DNA of 64,000 nucleotides from Bacteroides sp. 51 (GTDB lineage Bacteria; Bacteroidota; Bacteroidia; Bacteroidales; Bacteroidaceae). A model generated the notes under the pieces. The model was not told the DNA's origin. It saw nothing but the letters and a program-made list of their open reading frames with translations, and did not search any database. The position numbers and the translations under genes are program-made. Below, in pieces: positions 53,994 through 62,231 of this stretch. Location of the stretch: NCBI RefSeq assembly GCF_010500965.1, contig NZ_QVMI01000024.1:1-64000 (forward strand). Direction: 5' to 3'. Positions within the stretch are counted from its first letter, which is position 1. Every line of letters starts with the position of its first letter.

Positions 53994-56354
53994 TTATTCA
54001 TTAGACATTATTTTAAAAACAAATCCCGATGCCGTATTGTATTTACCACCTTGCATAGCATTGAACAGATAAGCAGGCTTCCCGTCTTTCATCAATAGCT
54101 GGGGACGCTCAAAACGACCGTATCTTTTTAGATGTTTGGGTGCGGCAGGTTCTTCCAGATACACTTTAGCTCCGAACCAGGCAATCTGAGGTTCCGACCA
54201 GTAGATTCCGTCTTCGGATTCAAAGATCAGCCCCACTTCATGATCGAAATATCCCATATCTCGCATCAGCATCTTAAATTTTCCATCTTCCAGATAAACA
54301 TAAGCGTCTTCTACCTGCTTATTATCACCGTGTACAGAGAGGTCAACTACCGGATTCCCTTTATAACGCTTATATTTACCCTCCACTTGTTTCGCTATAG
54401 CCAAGCCATATTTCCGGTTAGCGCGAATTGCTCCTTCCTGCTTTTGGTAGGCTTCTTTATTCCATGATTTATAATACAACCATGCTTGCCCGTTGGGGTG
54501 AATCAGGAAAGCCGGATTTGTTGTATTGCAATCGTCCCATGCTCCTTTCTTACCTGCTTCCAGTACCGGTTTATCACTTCTTTCCCAAGGACCGTAAAGT
54601 GATTTGGATTTCGCCAATCCTATCCTCTTAGTGTACACAGAACCGTCACTATTTCCCATGTAGAACAAGTAATATGCTCCATCCACATACTGAATGTGCG
54701 GATTGTGACAAGTGGTCGCATCAAAATATCCCGGGCGGGGAGCCAACACCGTTTCCACATAAGTATATGGACCCTCGGGCTGATCGGCTACTGCATGGGC
54801 AATTTCACACTTACTGATCCATCCTCCCATTCCGTATTTCTCGGGCCAACGTGAATAAAACACATGCACTTTCCCATCTTCTCCAAAGATCGGAGCACAA
54901 CACCATACGTAATACCCTTCAGACTCCAGGATTCGCCCTACCGGTTTCAGACTTTTACTAAAATCGGATATGCGTTCCGCAGGATAAGCTTTTGTCAGGT
55001 TTTTATCCGCTGTTTCCCGCAATACCGAGAAATAATCTTCGGAAGATACTAAAGAATTCAGATATATTTCAATATTTGTATAATCTTCCTTTAGATTGTA
55101 CAAATTTCCATCTGCCGGATCGTTGGGATTAAGCCCGTATTCGTTCTCCCAAGCATCGGGCATCCCATCTCCATCGCTATCTTTCGGATATATACCGGAC
55201 TGTAATTCCGGCCATCCACCCACTGCATTTTGTGAATCAATAATACCTTTATTGCCTCCACCATAGGTTTCGCCCCCTGTTGCAGTTCCTATACGTACTT
55301 CCTCTATCACACGTTTGTCGTAACCATCGCGACGGTGACTACATCCGGCATAATTGAGCACTCTTTCGTAGGCAATTTCAGGAGTATCCTGATGGATTGG
55401 AACAAATGGATAAGGTTCTTCCGCCCTCACCCGTTCGGATTTATGTGTTACTCCCTTCCAATTGTCATCGGTCACAGATTCACTACCAAGCATGATGTTA
55501 CCAAAGAAGTAATACCCTCCTGTTCCATCCTCGGCAGGGTCAAGAAAACATGCCCGCTTTTCTTCGGAAGTGGCAGGGCCCGGTTTATAATAATTAGCTA
55601 CGAAGTTGACTTTACCATATCGCCCTCCTCCGTAAGCCGATTTGAATCCCCAATTGTAAACTACGTTATTCCTGAAATCAATCGGATTACAACCATCCGA
55701 AGCAAAACGCGGATTACGACTACTGTGATGTGCCATCAGGTTATGATGAAAAGTAGCACCACAGCCTCCCCAAATTCCACCAAAACCGTGCGCACCTTTG
55801 GAGTGCACAGATTTGGAAAGGCTATGTGTAACCATACACCACTGCACAGTGACATTTTCCGAATTGTATACGGAAAGACATTCATCGGTCGACCATGACA
55901 GTGAACAGTGGTCTATGATCAGGTTTTTCACTCTGATAGCTCCCATGGCATCGTCCTCGGCTTCAAATTTGTCGCCCATCCGGGAGCGGATATAACGGAT
56001 TATTACATTGTTGGCTCTTATATAGAAAGGGAAGTTCTTTAAACAGATACCATCGCCGGGCGCTGTTTGCCCGGCAATGGTTATACTGTCACTTTCTATC
56101 ACTAATTTGGATTGAAGTTCTATGGTGCCGTCTACGGCAAAGACCACGATGCGAGGACCCTGCTGCTCAATAGCATGGCGCAGGCTCCCTTCGCCGGAAT
56201 CATTGAGATTGGTCACGGTAATGACCTTGCCACCTCTCCCACCCGAAGTATATTTACCATATCCTTCGGCTGTGGGGAAAGCTAGTTGCTGGGCATGGGT
56301 GTTTGCCCAGGCAAACAGCAACAACAATGTGGTAATTAGTGAATATTTTTTCAT
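53994..56354 (-). CDS. PL1 pectate lyase fused to a GH43-like propeller
   Basis: A 786-residue secreted protein (signal ending THAQQ). Residues ~25-380 are a PL1 beta-helix: GGRGGKVITVTNLNDSGEGS, calcium/catalytic acids D134-D135 (EDDAMG), and SSRNPRF with R213 as the likely catalytic base. A TSP3-like calcium loop (DSDGDGMPDAWE, 392-403) links to a C-terminal ~310-residue five-bladed propeller. That domain has HVFYSRWPE and TTCHNPHIQYVDGAYYLFYMG and resembles GH43/GH117-type domains. It may cut homogalacturonan and trim a side sugar, or use the propeller only for binding. It starts 7 bp after susD. Confidence 0.88.
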   Translation of the reverse strand: MKKYSLITTLLLLFAWANTHAQQLAFPTAEGYGKYTSGGRGGKVITVTNLNDSGEGSLRHAIEQQGPRIVVFAVDGTIELQSKLVIESDSITIAGQTAPGDGICLKNFPFYIRANNVIIRYIRSRMGDKFEAEDDAMGAIRVKNLIIDHCSLSWSTDECLSVYNSENVTVQWCMVTHSLSKSVHSKGAHGFGGIWGGCGATFHHNLMAHHSSRNPRFASDGCNPIDFRNNVVYNWGFKSAYGGGRYGKVNFVANYYKPGPATSEEKRACFLDPAEDGTGGYYFFGNIMLGSESVTDDNWKGVTHKSERVRAEEPYPFVPIHQDTPEIAYERVLNYAGCSHRRDGYDKRVIEEVRIGTATGGETYGGGNKGIIDSQNAVGGWPELQSGIYPKDSDGDGMPDAWENEYGLNPNDPADGNLYNLKEDYTNIEIYLNSLVSSEDYFSVLRETADKNLTKAYPAERISDFSKSLKPVGRILESEGYYVWCCAPIFGEDGKVHVFYSRWPEKYGMGGWISKCEIAHAVADQPEGPYTYVETVLAPRPGYFDATTCHNPHIQYVDGAYYLFYMGNSDGSVYTKRIGLAKSKSLYGPWERSDKPVLEAGKKGAWDDCNTTNPAFLIHPNGQAWLYYKSWNKEAYQKQEGAIRANRKYGLAIAKQVEGKYKRYKGNPVVDLSVHGDNKQVEDAYVYLEDGKFKMLMRDMGYFDHEVGLIFESEDGIYWSEPQIAWFGAKVYLEEPAAPKHLKRYGRFERPQLLMKDGKPAYLFNAMQGGKYNTASGFVFKIMSNE

Positions 56355-56361
56355 GGTTATA

Positions 56362-58338
56362 TCAATAACAAGGATGTTGCTGTCCGATCAAGCCCGGATT
56401 AACATCGATTATATTGGTTGTATTGAATGGCATAATCTCTACCATATTCTTCTGCATACCATAGAACATATCTGTGATCCAGTTGTTTACATCTGCAAAA
56501 CCTTCTACTTTATCTACAGACAAACCGCCTTTTTGCTTCACTGCATGGCAACCAAACATATTCAGAATAGTATAAGAAACTTCTTCAACTGCTACTCCTT
56601 CCGGTACAGCGCCCTCAGTAAAGTAAACTTTGCCACTCGCTTTATCTTCATAGAATGTCACATCCAGAAAACCTTTTGAAGAAGAGTTCAGCGTTTTCAG
56701 TGTAGTTAAATCGGTTTCGTCCAAGTTCATAGAGCTGATATCTGCATCACTCATCGGAATATAAGGCACAGCAATAGTTGGATTCTTGAATACAGCTTTC
56801 GTTACCTTATAAGCACGATATACATCTACATTAGCATACTTCCCTTCGCGTCTGGCCAGTTTATATAACTCCTCTTTTGAATTTGTCAGATGATCATAAA
56901 GAATACCCCAACGTGTCAGGTCACTCTTACGCAATGATTCATTTGAAAGTTCCAGTTTGCGTTCTTCAATAATCGCTTTTTTGAAGCTATCGTAAGTTGC
57001 CGGAGTAGTACCAAGCTTGCTTGCATCATTCTTGAATGCACGCAAACGTACATCTTCAAATGCTTTGGTTGCTGCGGCTGTTGGGCCATTATTCAATTCA
57101 TTCAAAGCCTCAGCATACATTAATAATACATCCGAGTAGCGCAATAATGGGAAGTTAATGTCGCGTTTGCTATCTGTTGTACCTCTTTCGCTCTTCCAGT
57201 CGATGCGATATTTTCCAATACAAGTTCCAACATAGGTATTCAACTGCATACCATCATCGGTCATGAGGCCGAAGTTACACACGGATACATCACGACGTTG
57301 GTCGCCTTCTTCAAAGTCAAAGTACAGGGTTGGCATAGTAACCATTTGAGGGCCACCCTTACCAAAGGTTGTACTGGTACCATTTACGGCAATTCCGTTT
57401 GTATATCCGGTACGAACGTCAGGAGCATTTGCACCATACCAACCATATTCCAGCATACTTTCATTGTTATACTGCTTCAAAGCCAAATCGCGGAAAACCT
57501 GATCGTAGTTGGCCAACAGAGAGTTTTCTCCCTGAGTGATAACAGCATTACAAGCATCGGCAGCTATCTGATACAACTCCTTAACGCGGGCGGCATCACT
57601 GCGTTGTGCAATTTTCACGGTGCTTTGGCTATAAGGAACGGTATTCAGGTCCCAACGTAAAGAATAACCGGCAGCATGCAAGGCCACGCGAGCCAGGATA
57701 CCATAAGCAGAGTTTTTGGTGAAACGTTCTGTTGTAGATACCATATTTTCGCTTTTCCAGGGAAGCAGTTTAACGGCTTTCTGCAAATCGTCTATGCAAT
57801 GATCCCAAATGGTATCACGGCTCACACGTGAAGAAGAGAACGTAGTCAGGTCGGTAGTCGGTACATCCGAATAAGGAACATCACCATAGAATCTTACTAT
57901 ATTCCAGTATGCATACGCACGGATGGCATACGCTTCGCCCAATAATGAATTGAGTTTCTTTTCTTCTGTTTCAGAAGCGGCACTCATACCGGGTATATTC
58001 TTAATACATACATTGGAATACTCAATAGCCTTATACATGGTAGTATAGGTTGAGCTTAACATTCCTGTAAGGTTGGTATAATCGTAGTTAGATACATTGT
58101 ATTTTGAGTTTGACTCTGTAGAGCTTGACTCGTCTGTACCCATAAGCAACTGATATCCCAATTCCTGAGTATGCAGAGAAGCATAGGCACCCACTACGGT
58201 CATTTCCGCGCGACTTACCGTTGTAAAAATAGAGGAGCTATCCGCTTTTGATTCAGAGGGCATATCCAACCAATCCTCACACGAGCTGAACATCAGTAAT
58301 AATACTGATACCCCTAATATATTTATTATCTTTTTCAT
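56362..58338 (-). CDS. susD: SusD-family lipoprotein (PUL 2)
   Basis: A 658-residue RagB/SusD protein with lipobox MFSSC. Helical repeats include YTTMYKAIEYSNVCIKN, AYAIRAYAYWNIVRFYGDVP and, near the end, ERKLELSNESLRKSDLTRW. An upstream TTG (58350) is rejected in favour of ATG 58338. It starts 12 bp after susC and binds pectic oligosaccharides at the surface. Confidence 0.94.
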   Translation of the reverse strand: MKKIINILGVSVLLLMFSSCEDWLDMPSESKADSSSIFTTVSRAEMTVVGAYASLHTQELGYQLLMGTDESSSTESNSKYNVSNYDYTNLTGMLSSTYTTMYKAIEYSNVCIKNIPGMSAASETEEKKLNSLLGEAYAIRAYAYWNIVRFYGDVPYSDVPTTDLTTFSSSRVSRDTIWDHCIDDLQKAVKLLPWKSENMVSTTERFTKNSAYGILARVALHAAGYSLRWDLNTVPYSQSTVKIAQRSDAARVKELYQIAADACNAVITQGENSLLANYDQVFRDLALKQYNNESMLEYGWYGANAPDVRTGYTNGIAVNGTSTTFGKGGPQMVTMPTLYFDFEEGDQRRDVSVCNFGLMTDDGMQLNTYVGTCIGKYRIDWKSERGTTDSKRDINFPLLRYSDVLLMYAEALNELNNGPTAAATKAFEDVRLRAFKNDASKLGTTPATYDSFKKAIIEERKLELSNESLRKSDLTRWGILYDHLTNSKEELYKLARREGKYANVDVYRAYKVTKAVFKNPTIAVPYIPMSDADISSMNLDETDLTTLKTLNSSSKGFLDVTFYEDKASGKVYFTEGAVPEGVAVEEVSYTILNMFGCHAVKQKGGLSVDKVEGFADVNNWITDMFYGMQKNMVEIMPFNTTNIIDVNPGLIGQQHPCY

Positions 58339-58350
58339 ATTTGTAATCAA

Positions 58351-61300
58351 TTAAAAAGTTAAGTTCACACCCAATACCCAGCTCTTAGAACGAGGATATG
58401 AAGAGTTGTCAATACCTGGAGTTAATGCGCTGTTTTTAGCCGATACTTCCGGGTCATAGCCTGAATAGTCTGTAAATGTATAGATATTATTCAGTGTGCA
58501 ATACACACGGGCATTACTGATTCTGGCTTTCTGTACCCATGTTTTTGGTAAGGTATAGCCCAATGTAATGGTGCTCAGACGCAAGAATGAGGCATCTTCC
58601 AGGTAATAGCTACTATGGTCGCTGATCGCATTTTTATTGTTAGATGAGATATTCCATAGTGCTGCACCACTGAATTGTTGTGGGTTCAGTTCGGCCAAAC
58701 GAGCCAGATCCATTGTTTCCTTACCTGTAGTAGGATCAATCAATGTAATACGGTTCGTCATTTTTGAAAGTGAGTTCTGGTTACCTAAATACGGGCCGAT
58801 AAAACGCTGCGTACTCATGTTGAATACTTCATTTCCATAAGAATAGGTCATGAAGATATTCAGGTCGAAGCCTTTGTATTGGAAGGTATTGTTTATACCT
58901 CCTGTGAATTTGGGTTGTGCATCGCCAATAACGGTACGGTCGTCGATGGAGTAAACCGGTTTTCCGTCGGCATCGACATCGCCTTTAATCGCTTTGTATT
59001 TCACATCGCCTACTTTTACTTTAGAGCGGGTGCTTCCTTTCAGATAAGGTATATCATCTTTCAGGGTGTATGTTCCGTCTGAGTTCTGAGTAAAGTCGTT
59101 TGTGGTATAAACGCCATCATAAATAAGTCCGTAGAACTGGCCGAGAGGCTTACCTACTTCAATCTTGTAGCCCATACGCGATTCATAATCTTGTATAAAT
59201 GAGTTCAGTTCATCGCTTCCATACAAATCGAGTACTTTTGAGCGGTTGAAAGCAATATTGAAGTCGGTTGTCCATGTGAAATCCCTGGTGCGGATGTTTG
59301 TACTGTTCAATACGATTTCCACTCCGCGGTTACGAATAGAACCGATGTTCTGGAATTGAGTGCTATATCCTGTAGATGTAGGAATTTTATTTTCAATCAA
59401 CAGGTTGGAAGATTCATTGTTATACCAATCTACAGCCAGGTTTAAACGGGTACCAAACAAAGATACATCCAAACCGATGTTGGTTGTGGTGGTTTTTTCC
59501 CATTTCAGGTCGGGGTTACCCAATGTGCTACCGGGAACATAGGTGATATAGTCTGAACCACCGATACCATAATGGCCTGCGCCATAGGTGGTAGCATACT
59601 TATTGTTATCAATATTGTTGTTACCTGCCGTACCGTATCCTGCACGCAGCTTTAGGTTATCTACGAATGTTCTGAGGTTTTCCATGAACTTTTCTTCCGA
59701 AATACGCCATGCAGCAGAAGCCGATGGGAAGTATCCCCATTGTTTGCCACGCGCAAATTTAGAAGAACCGTCGCCACGAAGGGTACCGGTAAACAGATAA
59801 CGGTCATTGAAGTTGTAAGACAGACGTCCGAATACAGAAACCAGACCGACTCTTTCTTTTCCTGATTTCCAGGTATATGGTTTACCCATACTTACGTCGT
59901 TCAGCCCAAAGTTACCATCGGAAAACTCACGGTATTCGTTTTCGAGTTTCATATCCTGATAGTAATAGGTTTCCTGTCCTGCCAATACGTTGAAGCTATG
60001 CTTATCGGCCAGATTGAACGCATAGTTCAGGGTGTTAGTGATCTGCCAGGAATATTTTTCGCTGTTATCGCGCGAACCATATCCATAAGGGCTTTTATTG
60101 GCTTTCGCTTGTTTGGTGCTACCATCGTCCCAGTAGTCCTTGCGAACTTGTTGCCACATATAGCTACCGGCAGTACGGAAGGTTAAATCTTTAATGATAT
60201 CAATTTCCAGACCTGCGTTGGCAGTTACCATGCGTGTATATTTCTTGTTTGTAATAGCCTGATTGTCGAGGATCGGGTTTTGTGAGTCGTAATTGGCTTC
60301 ACCCATCAGGTCGCCGATTTCCGTACCGATGTCCGAACCTACCATTTGTTCGTTCGTCCATTTGTCGCCACCGGTAATAGGTTGCAAGATCGTTTGTTTC
60401 AGTTTGCCACCCAATGATCCGCCACCATCTACTTTGGTCATTTGTGCGCTGGTAGAGAAGTCAAAGCGAACACCTTTCCACAATTCGTGGTTGATCTTGG
60501 CACGGATACTGTTTTTCTGATAGCCGTGTTTTGCCATAATACCATCTTCACCGGTATAGTTGTAGCTCAACATGTATCTGGTCTTTTCGGTACCGCCATT
60601 GATGTTTACGTTGTGATTCTGCGTAATACCTGTATCGCCGAATACGAGGTCCTGCCAGTCGATGGCCTGACGTTTTCCGCTTCCGTACTCCTGGGCAATA
60701 CGTCCGTAAGCACCGGAGTAGAAATCGGCTGCGTTTACATCGCCTCCGAAGAAGTTAGCGAAAGTATTTGCATCGCCGCGAAGTACGTTAAACTCATACT
60801 GGTATTTTACGTAGTCTTCGAGTCCCAGCAAACTGAGTTTCTTGCCCAGGTTGTCGAAACTAAAAAAGCCATTGTAGGAAACTTCTGTTTTGCCCGATTT
60901 ACCGGATTTGGTTGTGATCAGGATTACCCCGTTCGATCCGCGTGCTCCATAAATAGCTGTTGCAGAGGCATCTTTCATTACGTCGATGCTTTCGATATCA
61001 TTGATATCTACATTCTGCAAACCGTTTTCCATCTGGAATCCGTCTACAATATACAAAGGTTCGGTACCTTGTGTGATAGAGGTTCCCCCACGCACGGTGA
61101 TCTGGATTTCGGCACCTGGAGCACCACTCTGCTGGATCACGTTTACACCGGCAGCTTTACCGGCCAAAGCCTGTGCAGCGGTTGTTACAGGAGACATGGC
61201 GAGTTCTTTGGAACCAACGGAAACGGTAGACCCGGTCAGGTCTTTACGCTTCACTGCACCATAACCAATCACGACAACTTCTTCCAATAGCTGGTTATCA

Positions 61301-61617
61301 GATTTCATCGTGATGTTAAAGGTACGTGTAGTACCTACGGTTACGTTTTGGGTATCGTACCCTACATAAGAAAAGGTCAGCACGCTTCTGTCACTGGGAA
61401 CATTCAATGTAAACTTACCATCCATATCGGTGATGGTACCAATGGTAGTTCCTTTTACGGCAACACTCACACCAATAAGACTTTCTACGTCGTCTCTTAC
61501 TGTTCCGGTTACGGTAATACTGCTCTGAGCAAACACGGTAGTCCACATAAATGCGAAGGCCCAAAGCATGAGTAGCTTAATGTAAATAGGCTTTCTCTCT
61601 TTTTTCATACAATTCAT
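58351..61617 (-). CDS. susC: SusC-family TonB-dependent transporter (PUL 2)
   Basis: A 1088-residue RagA/SusC protein: signal peptide (TTVFAQ), CarboxypepD-like domain with GTITDMDGKFTLNV, TonB box LLEEVVVIGYG, plug and barrel ending VNLTF. There is no STN domain, in keeping with control by the divergent HTCS. The ATG at 61608 is an alternative start. A -7 box TACTTTTG lies at 61742-61749, about 125 bp upstream. Confidence 0.95.
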   Translation of the reverse strand: MNCMKKERKPIYIKLLMLWAFAFMWTTVFAQSSITVTGTVRDDVESLIGVSVAVKGTTIGTITDMDGKFTLNVPSDRSVLTFSYVGYDTQNVTVGTTRTFNITMKSDNQLLEEVVVIGYGAVKRKDLTGSTVSVGSKELAMSPVTTAAQALAGKAAGVNVIQQSGAPGAEIQITVRGGTSITQGTEPLYIVDGFQMENGLQNVDINDIESIDVMKDASATAIYGARGSNGVILITTKSGKSGKTEVSYNGFFSFDNLGKKLSLLGLEDYVKYQYEFNVLRGDANTFANFFGGDVNAADFYSGAYGRIAQEYGSGKRQAIDWQDLVFGDTGITQNHNVNINGGTEKTRYMLSYNYTGEDGIMAKHGYQKNSIRAKINHELWKGVRFDFSTSAQMTKVDGGGSLGGKLKQTILQPITGGDKWTNEQMVGSDIGTEIGDLMGEANYDSQNPILDNQAITNKKYTRMVTANAGLEIDIIKDLTFRTAGSYMWQQVRKDYWDDGSTKQAKANKSPYGYGSRDNSEKYSWQITNTLNYAFNLADKHSFNVLAGQETYYYQDMKLENEYREFSDGNFGLNDVSMGKPYTWKSGKERVGLVSVFGRLSYNFNDRYLFTGTLRGDGSSKFARGKQWGYFPSASAAWRISEEKFMENLRTFVDNLKLRAGYGTAGNNNIDNNKYATTYGAGHYGIGGSDYITYVPGSTLGNPDLKWEKTTTTNIGLDVSLFGTRLNLAVDWYNNESSNLLIENKIPTSTGYSTQFQNIGSIRNRGVEIVLNSTNIRTRDFTWTTDFNIAFNRSKVLDLYGSDELNSFIQDYESRMGYKIEVGKPLGQFYGLIYDGVYTTNDFTQNSDGTYTLKDDIPYLKGSTRSKVKVGDVKYKAIKGDVDADGKPVYSIDDRTVIGDAQPKFTGGINNTFQYKGFDLNIFMTYSYGNEVFNMSTQRFIGPYLGNQNSLSKMTNRITLIDPTTGKETMDLARLAELNPQQFSGAALWNISSNNKNAISDHSSYYLEDASFLRLSTITLGYTLPKTWVQKARISNARVYCTLNNIYTFTDYSGYDPEVSAKNSALTPGIDNSSYPRSKSWVLGVNLTF

Positions 61618-61741
61618 GATTTTTAAAAGTATTAGTTTACAGGTACATAATGATCAGGAGGGTCCAAAGTCTCTACCAGTCTTCACACGTATTAGATATT
61701 CAGGAGCTCCGGCCAATCAAATTAACCTTTCTGCTTGTGAA

Positions 61742-61749
61742 CAAAAGTA
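61742..61749 (-). promoter_or_regulatory. -7 box for the PUL 2 susC operon
   Basis: Minus strand TACTTTTG, a TAnnTTTG match, 125 bp before the susC start, which leaves a long leader. Confidence 0.4.
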
Positions 61750-61928
61750 GGGAGAAGGCTTTTTTTCGCACCCGACAAATTTTCGTTTCTACCCCGCGTT
61801 TTGTACGGCACCTGCGTTTTAACACTTCCTGAAAGGGGTGGCAACCCGAAAAATTGACGGAAAAGGCGGAATATCGTATACTTCATATTGAAAATGGCGG
61901 CAATAAAGAATAGATTCGTTTTTCTTCT

Positions 61929-61936
61929 TAAATTTG
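61929..61936 (+). promoter_or_regulatory. Possible -7 box for the HTCS gene
   Basis: Plus strand TAAATTTG, consensus match, about 295 bp before the HTCS ATG. If used, array C would lie in the mRNA leader. Confidence 0.35.
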
Positions 61937-62035
61937 CATAGTTAAGAACCTGTAAAGTCATTCAAAATACGAATTACACCTATATGTGCAGATACTTTAC
62001 CATTTCAAAATACCTCTTCGAAAGTCCGTCTTGCG

Positions 62036-62120
62036 TTTGCAGCAAACATCAACTTGCGTTTGCAGCAAAGACAACATTGCGTTTGCAGCAAACGCAAGTT
62101 GATGTTTGCTGCAAACGCAA
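62036..62120. repeat. 23-bp palindromic array C (4 copies), same family as B
   Basis: TTTGCAGCAAA-type words start at 62036, 62059, 62082 and 62105, an exact 23-bp step. Segments 62036-62069 and 62082-62115 are reverse complements with about one mismatch and a 12-nt loop. The core is the same as array B at 24.1 kb, and one 23-bp unit differs from its B counterpart at a single base. It lies between the divergent susC and HTCS genes. Confidence 0.9.
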
Positions 62121-62231
62121 AAAGCGCCTCCACAAGCATTCTGAGAGGGTTTTTTAAGAGCAAAATATACGAAATCAACATAACCGGGAACATTGCCGGA
62201 AACATTAGTTGTCAATTATTTAATACGATGA

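Noticed and set aside
60442-61290. 282-codon plus-strand frame over susC of PUL 2
   Set aside because: Antisense shadow of the conserved SusC plug region.
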